DNA of 64,000 nt, from NCBI RefSeq assembly GCF_025151385.1, contig NZ_CP102287.1, positions 372,001 to 436,000 on the forward strand, read 5' to 3'. Under the pieces are notes generated by a model, which was given only the letters and a program-made list of their open reading frames with translations, was not told the DNA's origin and did not search any database. The stretch comes from Hoylesella buccalis ATCC 35310. GTDB lineage: Bacteria; Bacteroidota; Bacteroidia; Bacteroidales; Bacteroidaceae. How positions within the stretch are numbered: the stretch's first letter is position 1; each line of letters begins with the position of its first letter. This document shows positions 1-7,910 of this stretch, piece by piece. A program made the position numbers and the translations under genes.

Positions 1-1
1 A

Positions 2-1138
2 CAAAATACCAACTCGTATGTCATGAAAATCATTCCTAATCGAATCATCGATTGGATAAACAGCCGATTTGATCACCGGGCCGCATCTTTAGATGATGGT
101 GCTGCTTACGATGTGGTTCGGGCAGCGGTTAACTTGGTTTTGGCTTCCATGCTGATTACCTTTGGTACCAACTACAAGTTGCCATTGTCTACCACCTATG
201 TTACCTTCATGGTTGCCATGGGTACCAGCTTGGCCGATCGGGCATGGAGTCGCGAGAGTGCTGTGTTCCGTGTAACGGGTGTATTGTCTGTCATCGGCGG
301 TTGGTTTATCACGGCTGGCGTTGCATTTCTTTGCGCCGCTGTGGTAGCCTTGCTCATGTTCTATGGAGGTATCTTAGCACAAGCGGTCTTCATCGCCTTA
401 GTAATCTATTGTTTATTTAGAGGGTCGAAGGATAAGTCGGACAGCGGCTCGGGCAAAGATGATACTTACCGTTTGATGATGCGCACGCAAGATCCGGTTA
501 TTCTCTGGGATTTACTGAGCAAACATGTCAGTCGTACGCAAAGTTACATGACACGTTTTGCCAATGTGCAATACAATGCCATCTTGGACGGATTTATCAA
601 TGATAAACCAAATGTGTTGAGGCACAGTCTGAGTGCGCTGCGCAATGAGAAAACATCACTTACGAAATATCGGCGACAGGAACTGATGGCTTTGCGTAAG
701 GCACCTGCCGACCTCGCCATTGAACGCAATACGTGGTTCCATGTGGGCATGAACGCGTCGCAGCAATACATCTATGGATTGCGTCGTATGCTTGAGCCTA
801 TCAAAGAACATGTTGACAACAATTTTACTCCTATCACGCAGCGTCTCATTGACGAATATCAACCTATCCGTCTGAAAATCACCGACTTTTTAACCCAAAC
901 AGAAAATCTTATTGCCACAGGTCGGTTTGACAACTATCGGGAGTTGTTGGATAAGGCCGACCAGTTTGAAACAGAGTTGAGTGAATATCGTAAGAAGCAT
1001 ATCGATCGTATACAGATGGCACAGGACAACGAGACCTTCCAATTGTCGCTTGTCTATCTCAACCTGCTCCAAGAGAGCCAACTGCTGCTCAGCAGCATGC
1101 GTCAGCAGCTCAGGGCTGCTAAGAAGTTTAAGGAGTAA
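2..1138 (+). CDS. Inorganic phosphate transporter, PiT-like, C-terminal part (5' end outside window)
   Basis: The frame is open to the window edge, so the visible ATG at 23 is probably internal and the true start lies upstream. Residues about 30-140 (counted from that ATG) hold several hydrophobic membrane segments with a PLSTTYVTFMVAMGTS stretch, the kind of P-x-STT motif found in the second half of PiT-type phosphate permeases. After about residue 150 the chain turns hydrophilic and helical, resembling the PhoU-like domain often fused to these permeases in Bacteroidota. Role inferred: phosphate uptake across the inner membrane, possibly gated by the cytosolic helical domain. It converges on an alkaline phosphatase gene, which fits a phosphate-acquisition locus. 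The family call rests on the membrane half and on context. Confidence 0.75.
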   Translation, partial: QNTNSYVMKIIPNRIIDWINSRFDHRAASLDDGAAYDVVRAAVNLVLASMLITFGTNYKLPLSTTYVTFMVAMGTSLADRAWSRESAVFRVTGVLSVIGGWFITAGVAFLCAAVVALLMFYGGILAQAVFIALVIYCLFRGSKDKSDSGSGKDDTYRLMMRTQDPVILWDLLSKHVSRTQSYMTRFANVQYNAILDGFINDKPNVLRHSLSALRNEKTSLTKYRRQELMALRKAPADLAIERNTWFHVGMNASQQYIYGLRRMLEPIKEHVDNNFTPITQRLIDEYQPIRLKITDFLTQTENLIATGRFDNYRELLDKADQFETELSEYRKKHIDRIQMAQDNETFQLSLVYLNLLQESQLLLSSMRQQLRAAKKFKE

Positions 1139-1320
1139 AGGTTTTTGCAACAACGAATGGAACAGATGAAATAACACGAGTCAATAAACAAGGATGCTTG
1201 ATTGGTTTAATTCGTTGTTAAACAATTACTTAACAAGAAATAATAGGAAAGTGCATTGAGTGGTAGTCCCATATCTTTGCACTTTCCCATTTTCTTACTT
1301 TTGCTTTCCGTTTCCAATCT

Positions 1321-1408
1321 CCATGACTTTAGACCCCAATGTCATTGACTTTGCAAGCCAATCTGTATGACTTTGCAGCCCAAAGTCAATGAGTTTGGAT
1401 GCTGTGTA
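1321..1408. repeat. 22-bp-period intergenic array, locus 1 (4 units)
   Basis: Four 22-bp units start at 1321, 1343, 1365 and 1387 in exact phase. Each carries a version of CAATGACTTTG, then five variable bases, then CAAAGT or a relative. The joint between units approaches the palindrome CAAAGTCAATGACTTTG. The array lies in the 420-bp gap between the convergent phosphate-permease and phosphatase genes. The same unit recurs near 33.5, 43.7 and 57.5 kb. Apart from this array and the terminator at 1461-1512, the gap 1139-1558 shows nothing recognisable. Confidence 0.8.
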
Positions 1409-1460
1409 TTTTGCCCTAAAATCGTTGTCACTTGTTCAAGAAACTCAATGATGCTAGCAC

Positions 1461-1512
1461 AAAACAAAATCCCCTCGCCATTCATGTGCAGAAAGCCATG
1501 ATAGGCGAGGGG
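1461..1512 (-). terminator. Intrinsic terminator of the pafA-like gene
   Basis: A perfect 9-bp stem, CCCCTCGCC (1471-1479) with GGCGAGGGG (1504-1512), is followed on the minus strand by ATTTTGTTTTG. It lies about 50 bp past the phosphatase stop codon. Confidence 0.75.
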
Positions 1513-1558
1513 ACGAGCTGTTGATTTCTTATGATTTGGGACTAATCAAACCGTTTCA

Positions 1559-3040
1559 TCATTCCTTAAATGGAAGCGGTTTGCCAATGCTGCCGTTCGG
1601 CACTTGTATCTTCAAAAGGTTGCAGATGGTGGGTGCAATGTCGTTGATGGTCGCTTCGTACGCGCTTCTGCCATGTGGAATTCCCCAGCCGTAAAGTACA
1701 AATGGGATGTGCGAATCGTAGGGATTCCATACTCCGTGCGTGGTTCCTTGGTGAGGAGCCGTGCCTGCATGCTCGTAATGAGCGGGCGAAAGTACCACCT
1801 CCATGTCGCCGCTTCTCTGGGCGTTATATCCATTGCGCATCATGTTTTTCAGTCTGGCGGGCATGGATAGATTCTCTAAATTCTCGTAATCAACCACGAA
1901 TTCAATCTTCGTGTCTTGTTTCAAGAATGCCGCAATCTCGTCTTTTACCTTTTGGATATCGAGGTTCGATTGGCCAATCGTTTCATGATCAAGATAGATA
2001 CGGTATTCAATGTAGTCTTTAACTAATGGTTTGGCCACTCCAAATTTGGAAGTGAGGTGTTCGTTGAGAGCCTTCATGGTTGCGCGAGCATCCCATGTTC
2101 CGGCCTGAATTTTGTGTGCGCGGAGGTAATCTGTGTTATGCGAAGCTCCGTGATCGGCTGTGAGGAACAGCAGGTAGTTGCCTTTTCCCACCTTTTCGTC
2201 CAACTTGTTGAGTAGTTTGCCCAACTCCTTGTCCAGGTTGAGGTATATCGCATCGGTTTGTTTACTTCTCACACCGTATTTGTGACCCACATAGTCGGTC
2301 GACGAAAAGCTCATGGCCAGGAAGTCGGTTTCATCGCCTTGCCCCAGTTTTTCGTTGTCCAGAACCTCCATGGCCAGACGCACCAAGATGGAATTTCCTT
2401 CCGGATCGGTGCGCACGTCGCGTTTGATGATGTCGTAATTCTTCTTATTGAAGGCTTTCAACCATGCGGGAAGCTCGTTCATGTAGTAAGTGCTGGTGAT
2501 GAAAGAACCGGCCGATACATCCATCCAATAGGCTGCATTGGCCGTATGTCCGCCAGGCATGATGGCGCTACGGTCTTTGATGGAGATTGAAATGGTGCGC
2601 GATCTGAAATCGTTGGCCAGTCGTAAAGCGTCGGTCATGGTCGTCACTTTGAGGTTGCGGGGCGACATCTTGCCAGCCTTCGACTGACTTCCTACGCTGT
2701 TAACGGTATTGTCGTCGGCGCAATAAACACGCTGGCCGTTGATGTAAAAGTTGTTACCGGCAATGCCAGAGATGGCTGGCACCGAGCCTGAATAAACGTG
2801 CGTGTGGCCTGCGCAGGTAACGGTAGGGGTGTAATTAATGTTGAGGTTGTCGAAACTAAAGCCTCCATTCATCAGGCGGTTGAAGCCATCTTCCCCAAAC
2901 CGGCTTTCATAATAGGGCAGATAATCCCAACGCATTTGGTCTACAATGATGCCTACTACTAGTTTTGGTTTCTTGGGTTGAGCCATCACGAGGAGTGATG
3001 AGCATACCAAGAGCGTGCAAAGTGTAAAAAACTTTTTCAT
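1559..3040 (-). CDS. pafA: PafA-type alkaline phosphatase (periplasmic phosphomonoesterase)
   Basis: A 493-residue secreted phosphatase of the alkaline-phosphatase superfamily. A signal peptide covers residues 1-20 (cleavage after VMA). D34 in the VGIIVDQMRWD segment is a metal ligand candidate, T75 in YTPTVTCAGHT is the nucleophile position, and the GNNF segment (N96/N97) plus K155 and R157 in SIKDRSA match the Asn, Lys and Arg that define PafA active sites. A TADHGA motif and a C-terminal histidine-rich HYEHAGTAPHQ segment complete the di-zinc site. Expected role: release of phosphate from organic monoesters in the periplasm, independent of phosphate level in known members. It faces the PiT-like permease. 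A TAACTTTG box lies upstream and a terminator downstream. The assignment is strong on motifs. Confidence 0.85.
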   Translation of the reverse strand: MKKFFTLCTLLVCSSLLVMAQPKKPKLVVGIIVDQMRWDYLPYYESRFGEDGFNRLMNGGFSFDNLNINYTPTVTCAGHTHVYSGSVPAISGIAGNNFYINGQRVYCADDNTVNSVGSQSKAGKMSPRNLKVTTMTDALRLANDFRSRTISISIKDRSAIMPGGHTANAAYWMDVSAGSFITSTYYMNELPAWLKAFNKKNYDIIKRDVRTDPEGNSILVRLAMEVLDNEKLGQGDETDFLAMSFSSTDYVGHKYGVRSKQTDAIYLNLDKELGKLLNKLDEKVGKGNYLLFLTADHGASHNTDYLRAHKIQAGTWDARATMKALNEHLTSKFGVAKPLVKDYIEYRIYLDHETIGQSNLDIQKVKDEIAAFLKQDTKIEFVVDYENLENLSMPARLKNMMRNGYNAQRSGDMEVVLSPAHYEHAGTAPHQGTTHGVWNPYDSHIPFVLYGWGIPHGRSAYEATINDIAPTICNLLKIQVPNGSIGKPLPFKE

Positions 3041-3068
3041 TTCTTTCTATTGTTTTGCTGTGATATTG

Positions 3069-3076
3069 CAAAGTTA
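3069..3076 (-). promoter_or_regulatory. -7 element of the pafA-like gene
   Basis: On the minus strand this reads TAACTTTG, matching the Bacteroidota -7 consensus TAnnTTTG, 28 bp before the ATG at 3040. Confidence 0.55.
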
Positions 3077-3155
3077 CAATATTCTTTTTACAAAGCCATG
3101 TGCATAGCATGACAAAGTAATGATGGTTTGTTGCCGAAAGTTAGTCATGCTCGAG

Positions 3156-3947
3156 TCATCTGTTTTGCGCTTTGCTTTCAATCCACCCCCTGAGCAGCCA
3201 CAGGACATTGTTGTATGCGCGTTGGCTGATTTTGCGCGTGGGGAAATCCATTTTGACACCGATGGTGAAGGCGGTCTTGAACTTTTCTGCCTCGAAAAGG
3301 CTCGGCTGTCCCGTAAAAGGACCGTTGATAAATCGCATATTTGCGCGTTGATGTCCCCCTAAACCAAAGCGGTAGTCCCAGTCGAGGCAGAGCGAAACGG
3401 TGCTGAAAAGGTGAATGTCAACGCCCAACTGTGGTATAATACTCAAAGCTGGGCATTGTACATCGTGTTCCATATAAAGGGTTGTTCCGGGGTATGCTTC
3501 GGTGACCGCATAATTGCCTTTGCCCTGTGAACGACTAAGGTTGAGGAAATTGGTTTGAAGGGAGGCGCCAACGTGCGGCTGGATGATCCATTTCTTGGGA
3601 AAAAAGTAATATTTGGCACCGGCTGTGAGGCCCATTGTATTAATCTTCTTCAGTCCGATTCCACTGGAAAAGCTTGTAATAAGTCCGGCTTGTTCAAAAT
3701 ACAAACCACCAGTCAAGGCCAGTCTTTGATTGAGAAAATAATCACCGTTGAGTGAAAATAGGTTCCCTTCGTTGTCATTGGAAACATAGAAGGGTTGGTT
3801 TTCTGGCGAATTGTCTCCTACGGAAGTCTTGCCCATTCCCAGTTGTAATCCCCAGCGTTTCGGGGCGTCGTCATCACTTGCCGCTTTGATCGGTAACGAA
3901 CAGAAAGCGACCATTGTTAAAATCAAGATGAAATATTGTTTCTTCAT
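3156..3947 (-). CDS. Outer-membrane beta-barrel protein, function unknown
   Basis: A 263-residue exported protein with a signal peptide (residues 1-22, ending PIKAA) followed by alternating hydrophobic and polar strands rich in glycine and aromatic residues, for example LTGGLYFEQAG, TAGAKYYFF and LCLDWDYRFGLGGH. This is typical of an eight- to ten-stranded outer-membrane barrel. The chain does not end in the aromatic residue usual for barrels: the last about 25 residues (from SQRAYNNVL) are basic and may be a short tail. A minus-strand TACTTTTG (3977-3984) lies 29 bp before the start codon. No specific ligand or partner can be named. The ISAon1 element is inserted about 80 bp upstream of the ATG, beyond this promoter element. 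Confidence 0.6.
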   Translation of the reverse strand: MKKQYFILILTMVAFCSLPIKAASDDDAPKRWGLQLGMGKTSVGDNSPENQPFYVSNDNEGNLFSLNGDYFLNQRLALTGGLYFEQAGLITSFSSGIGLKKINTMGLTAGAKYYFFPKKWIIQPHVGASLQTNFLNLSRSQGKGNYAVTEAYPGTTLYMEHDVQCPALSIIPQLGVDIHLFSTVSLCLDWDYRFGLGGHQRANMRFINGPFTGQPSLFEAEKFKTAFTIGVKMDFPTRKISQRAYNNVLWLLRGWIESKAQNR

Positions 3948-3976
3948 TTGTGGAAACTTATTGAAATGAATGTGTG

Positions 3977-3984
3977 CAAAAGTA
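3977..3984 (-). promoter_or_regulatory. -7 element of the barrel-protein gene
   Basis: The minus strand reads TACTTTTG, a match to TAnnTTTG. The mobile element begins 44 bp further upstream, so the core promoter survives but upstream control sequence may have been displaced. Confidence 0.5.
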
Positions 3985-4104
3985 AATAAAAAGCGGAAAA
4001 GTAAATGTCTGTTTCATCTGCTTTTTGGGGTCAGTCGTAAAACCCAGTTGCAACCCTCTCCCTCTCATGCACATAATTTCATAAGTATTTGTTATCTTTG
4101 CATC

Positions 4105-4449
4105 ATGAAGACCGAGCAATTGTTGCGTTGTATCTTTCCAGAGATACTCGCAGATTATTTTGATGTGATAGATATCCAAGAGAGTATTTCCCAGATAGAC
4201 TTCTGGTTGGATGAGCGTAACTTTATGGAAGAGGTTGACCGCAAGTCCGGCACGGTAAGCAGTTACGGCTTTACCGCCGAACGGGTTGTCCATGACTTTC
4301 CCCTTCGTGGCAAGCCCGTTTACCTTCATGTCCGCCGTCGAAAATGGCGTGACAGTTCCACGGGTGAGATATTCAGTTATTCTTACGATGACTTGACAAC
4401 TGAGGGCAGCAAACTTTCCCCTGAGTTCGTTTCTTTTTTAAAAGAATAG
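4105..4449 (+). CDS. ISAon1-type transposase N-terminal region protein (first ORF)
   Basis: A 114-residue protein starting MKTEQLL. A TATCTTTG promoter element at 4093-4100 lies only four bases before this ATG, which decides the start and suggests a leaderless mRNA. The C-terminal half (VRRRKWRDSSTGEIFSY) is basic, as in the DNA-recognition part supplied by the first gene of this IS family. The stop at 4447-4449 overlaps the second ORF, which is in the +1 frame and open from 4442, next to the run TTTTTTAAAAG. The protein probably binds the inverted repeats together with the second product. Confidence 0.75.
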   Translation: MKTEQLLRCIFPEILADYFDVIDIQESISQIDFWLDERNFMEEVDRKSGTVSSYGFTAERVVHDFPLRGKPVYLHVRRRKWRDSSTGEIFSYSYDDLTTEGSKLSPEFVSFLKE

Positions 4450-5433
4450 AATTGAGTCTACTGCGGAGAGCATTACAGGTATCGGCTCTCACTATGGCGT
4501 AGACGGCAAGCAGCTTTCCACCCAATACAAGGAGCATTTCAGCGATTATCGCCAGTGGGAGCAGTTGTCGCATGCGGGAGACTGGCTGCTGTTTGATGAG
4601 AACCTGGGAGAGAGCCTGAGTATCGATGAGACTTGTCTGAGCAGCGGTGAGGTCTATACGTTTCTGACCAACAAGGCTGGCAAAGGTGGCAGGGGTACGC
4701 TGGTAGCTGTGGTCAGGGGAACAAAAGCCGAAGATGTGATTCGTGTTCTGGAAAAGATTGACCTTTCCAAAGAAAGACTGTCAAGGAGATAACGCTCGAC
4801 TTGTCTTCCTCTATGATGATCATTGCGCGCACGGTGTTCCCCAAGGCACTCATCACCAATGACAGGTTTCATGTGCAGAAGCTTTACTATGACGCTTTGG
4901 ACGACATGCGCATAGCCTACAGGTGGATGGCAAGGGACAGAGAAAATGAGGAGATGAAGGAAGCCAAAGCCAAGAACGAAACCTACAGGCCATTCAGATA
5001 CAGCAACGGTGACACACGCAAGCAACTGCTTGCCAGGGCGAAGTTTATACTGACTAAACACAAGTCAAAGTGGACAGAATCGCAAAGGCTAAGGGCTGAA
5101 ATAATCTTTGAAAACTACCCGGAACTCAAAAAAGCCTATGACCTGGCCATGGAACTTACCGATATTTATAATGCCAGAAGCATCAAGGACGCTGCAAGAT
5201 TGAAACTGGCTAAGTGGTTTAACGAGGTAGAGAAGTTGGGCGTGGATAATTTCTATACGGTAATTGACACCTTTAAGAACCATTATGATACCATACTCAA
5301 TTTCTTTGTCAACAGAGCCACAAATGCCAATGCTGAATCCTTCAACGCAAAAGTCAAAGCCTTCAGGGCACAGTTCAGGGGAGTAACGGATATTCCTTTC
5401 TTCCTTTATAGGCTTATGAAATTATGTGCATGA
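4442..5433 (+). pseudogene. ISAon1-type DDE transposase, frameshifted
   Basis: The transposase is split over two frames. Positions 4442 to about 4771 encode the part with the first catalytic aspartate (SLSIDETCLSSG). The rest, 4771-5433, contains the second aspartate (ITNDRFHVQKL) and the glutamate (NANAESFNAKVK). Joining the two needs a -1 shift at TCCAAAGAAAG around 4769-4775: the upstream frame ends at 4792, and the downstream frame is closed upstream by TGA at 4759-4761. The site is not a convincing slippery heptamer, so I read this as an inactivating single-base change. A programmed shift is not excluded. No start codon is assigned; expression may depend on translational coupling with the first ORF. 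Confidence 0.75.
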
Positions 5434-5509
5434 GGGGGAGAGGGTTGCAACTGGGTTTTACGACTGACCCGCTTTTTGAGCTTTTTAACAGATTTATCAC
5501 GGGTAGAGG

Positions 5510-5544
5510 GCAAAAAAAATATCATAACTCCATGGAGCTATGAT
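5510..5544 (-). terminator. Intrinsic terminator of the tRNA-Asp pair
   Basis: On the minus strand the stem ATCATAGCT / AGTTATGAT (one G-T pair) encloses CCATGG and is followed by ATTTTTTTTG. It lies about 50 bp past the 3' end of the second tRNA-Asp. Confidence 0.7.
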
Positions 5545-5592
5545 ACTGATGTGTTGTTAAATCCATTCAGACTTAATGTCTAAACTATTTGT

Positions 5593-5669
5593 TGGCGGTG
5601 CGTACGAGACTCGAACTCGTGACCTCCTGCGTGACAGGCAGGCATTCTAACCAACTGAACTAACGCACC
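5593..5669 (-). tRNA. tRNA-Asp(GTC), copy 2 of tandem pair
   Basis: The minus strand reads GGTGCGTTAGTTCAGTTGG at the 5' end, an anticodon loop CTGTCAC between CCTGC and GCAGG, a T-loop GTTCGAGTC and ACGCACC-G-CCA at the end. CCA is encoded. The gene is 77 nt and identical to its neighbour. Confidence 0.97.
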
Positions 5670-5692
5670 AAGTGCATGGAGAAATGATTGGT

Positions 5693-5769
5693 TGGCGGTG
5701 CGTACGAGACTCGAACTCGTGACCTCCTGCGTGACAGGCAGGCATTCTAACCAACTGAACTAACGCACC
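5693..5769 (-). tRNA. tRNA-Asp(GTC), copy 1 of tandem pair
   Basis: Sequence identical to the gene at 5593-5669, 23 bp upstream of it on the same strand, with encoded CCA. The two are probably one transcript that ends at the terminator at 5510-5544. Confidence 0.97.
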
Positions 5770-5867
5770 TCAACTAATGCTGTCATTTCTGTTTGCGGAT
5801 GCAAAGGTAATGCTTTTAATTGAAAAGTGACAAACAGATGTCAAGAATCATTCATAATTAATATATA

Positions 5868-6593
5868 TTAACACATCGCCGAGATGATGAGGAACAACGA
5901 TAAAAGTATCATACAGCTGGCTACCACTTTTTGATATTTCTTTTTGTCAACGTTCTTGATGAATCGCATGGCCAGGTAGTTGCCGACAATCATCGCCACG
6001 GCAATGCCAAGACCAGCGATGATGATTTGCTCGTTAACCAGATTCAGCTTGCCATAAACCACGATTTTAACAACGTGCATCACCGTTGCTGTTGTGGCTT
6101 CACTGGCGATGTACGACACCGGACTTAAATCTAATGTGAGGAACGCCGCACTGCTCAGCGGCCCTGAAATGCTCAACATGCCGTTGATGAATCCCGTGAC
6201 GCAACCACCCATGACCATGGTTGCCGGATGTTGTGGAAAGTGCAGCTTGCCACGGAGTTTCTGAATGGCAAACAGTATCAAGGCAAAGCCTACGATAATG
6301 GTCATGATGTTTTTGGGCGCAATGGAGAAACCGTAAGCACCCAGGGCCGTGAGGGGAATGGATGGCAGCAAAAACCATAGCGTTTTTTTCCATTCAATGC
6401 TTTTCCATCCGATGATGGCGCGCGAGGCATTGCTTAGCAGTTGTGCGATGGTACATACGGGAACGGCCACCTCTATGCCGTATACGGAGGTGACGATGGG
6501 TAGCAGCAGCATGCCGCCACCAAACCCGATGGAGCTGGAAAGCATGCCAGCCATGAGGCCTACGATACTGAGAAGAATTAAGGATGTGTTCAT
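5868..6593 (-). CDS. TSUP/TauE-SafE family membrane permease
   Basis: A 241-residue inner-membrane protein starting MNTSLILLS; an in-frame ATG six codons upstream is possible but gives a polar extension before the first membrane helix. About eight hydrophobic segments are visible. The N-terminal repeat carries SSSIGFGGGMLLLP and the second half has GFINGMLSISGPL, the paired glycine-rich motifs of the TauE/SafE (DUF81) sulfite/organoanion exporter family. The substrate cannot be read from sequence; family members move sulfonates, sulfite or other anions. The gene stands alone between the tRNAs and a decayed glycosyltransferase locus, so context gives no further hint. Confidence 0.8.
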   Translation of the reverse strand: MNTSLILLSIVGLMAGMLSSSIGFGGGMLLLPIVTSVYGIEVAVPVCTIAQLLSNASRAIIGWKSIEWKKTLWFLLPSIPLTALGAYGFSIAPKNIMTIIVGFALILFAIQKLRGKLHFPQHPATMVMGGCVTGFINGMLSISGPLSSAAFLTLDLSPVSYIASEATTATVMHVVKIVVYGKLNLVNEQIIIAGLGIAVAMIVGNYLAMRFIKNVDKKKYQKVVASCMILLSLFLIISAMC

Positions 6594-6643
6594 TGCTTTG
6601 ATGTTTTGCAAGTAGTTTTGCTGAATGTCAGGTCGCCTTAGTG

Positions 6644-7311
6644 TTATTGATCACCGCTTTTACGCTGTCTGGATAGAAGGACAATGTTGCGTACATAGGC
6701 CACAAATCCGAATGATTGTCCCAGAATCGAGACTGGATTGCGGCGAATGATACCGTATATAACGATGGTGCAACTACCTATCAGACTGATAATCCAAAAG
6801 CCGAGCGGGAGGAGGGAGGCATGGCGTCGGTAGGAATAGTACCACTGATAGATAAATTGAAACGAAAAGCCAGCACTATGAACAGCACCATCAGCATGTC
6901 CATGCGTACAACCAATGCCGTTGCAGCAAAGTAAGCAGTGGTCATTAGCATCAAGGTGGCCGTCTTTCTATTTTGCTCTGAGAACAGATTGTTTGTCCAT
7001 GAAAGCATGATGGCGGCAATGCCACAAGCAGGAATAAACGAAAGCAGGCTCAACAAAATCATGTAGTGTCCACCCGATATCCATCGACAAAGCATTACTA
7101 ACCAAAGATAAAAAAGTGGTTTATCTGCATAAGGCTCTCCATGGAGAGTGAAGGAAATGAAGTTACCCGACCTGATTGCTTCATCGGCAATGATGAGGTA
7201 CCTACCTTCATTCGCAGGAGTGAAGTCGCGCAAGATGAGAATCGGAAGAAAGGCCAGTATGATGACGACCCATATCTTCTTATCAATGTATGGAGCTTTT
7301 GCGTCTAACAT
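6644..7311 (-). pseudogene. Deletion chimera: ArnT-like glycosyltransferase N-terminus joined to lipid-A-biosynthesis N-terminal domain
   Basis: The first about 150 codons (from 7311) match the N-terminus of family-39 (ArnT/PMT-like) membrane glycosyltransferases: FTPANEGRYLIIADEAI, then GEPYADKPLFYLWLV. Such enzymes are usually over 450 residues, but this frame stops at 6781. In the +2-shifted frame from about 6875 to 6644 the minus strand encodes YQWYYSYRRHASLLPLGFW, ISLIGS, a YGIIRRNPVSILGQSFGF segment and YVRN, the C-terminal half of the lipid-A-disaccharide-synthase N-terminal domain. These domains belong to separate neighbouring genes elsewhere in Bacteroidota. The junction near 6860-6875 therefore marks a deletion that removed the transferase C-terminus and the start of the second gene. 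The remnant is probably non-functional. Confidence 0.75.
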
Positions 7312-7910
7312 GTCATCATGTATATAATATTAGGTAGAAGTGAGATGGCTACTCCATCTATTGTATTTTACAAAAACGGGGTGCATACTGCAATTCAAAT
7401 GATGTGATACTTCTCATAATGTTTTTGTGTTGAATGATTGATTCATGCTTTAGTATGACAAAGATAATTTATTTTTCAAAGAAAGGCAAATAGATATTTG
7501 TCGTTTTTAGAATCGTCATATATATTTCATCACTGAAAGACACATGGTAGGTTCATTTTTTCCCCTTTCTATGGTAAAACCAATAACAGATATTCATAGA
7601 ACCAAATGCCAAGAGAAAGAAAATCAAATCGTTTTTACTAAATACGTGACAACGTTCCATACAAAACAGAGCAAACACCAATTAGTTTGTTACTCAAGGT
7701 GAATCTATGTAACAAACAGCTTGTCATGATGTTATCAAGTATTTGTTTTTCCGCATTATCATTAGCACATCGTTCCTTTGTAGGGTTATTTCAAAGTTTA
7801 CAAAACAACTTGAAGTCTCAATTTTCATCCATCATCTACCGAATGCTGGTATAGATACAAACCGTAACAGAAACGTAAAATCGGGTGTTTATCCTCCTAC
7901 CTTTGCAGCG
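7312..7910. other. Intergenic stretch without a recognisable gene
   Basis: About 600 bp. A minus-strand TATCTTTG at 7459-7466 could drive the glycosyltransferase remnant with a roughly 140-nt leader. A plus-strand TACCTTTG at 7898-7905 abuts the IS30 insertion. I found no convincing coding frame between them. Confidence 0.5.
7898..7905 (+). promoter_or_regulatory. -7 element cut off from the thrE genes by IS30
   Basis: TACCTTTG matches TAnnTTTG. Five bases later IS30 copy 1 begins, and the sequence resumes after the element with the duplicated GCG and, 24 bp on, the ATG of the 51-residue gene at 9085. Before insertion this would have given a leader of about 25 nt. A clear -33 box is not visible. 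Confidence 0.5.

Larger units (their letters stand above)
4028..5470 (+). mobile_element. ISAon1-family insertion sequence, complete, with 8-bp target duplication
   Basis: The element is 1443 bp long. Its ends are 58-bp inverted repeats (4028-4085 and 5413-5470) with one mismatch, beginning GGGTCAGTCGTAAAACCC. It is flanked by the direct repeat GCTTTTTG at 4020-4027 and 5471-5478, which is the target-site duplication and fixes the ends. It carries a short first ORF and a DDE transposase interrupted by a frameshift. Family assignment rests on the two-gene layout and on the proteins as I recall them; the ends and duplication are read directly. Confidence 0.9.
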
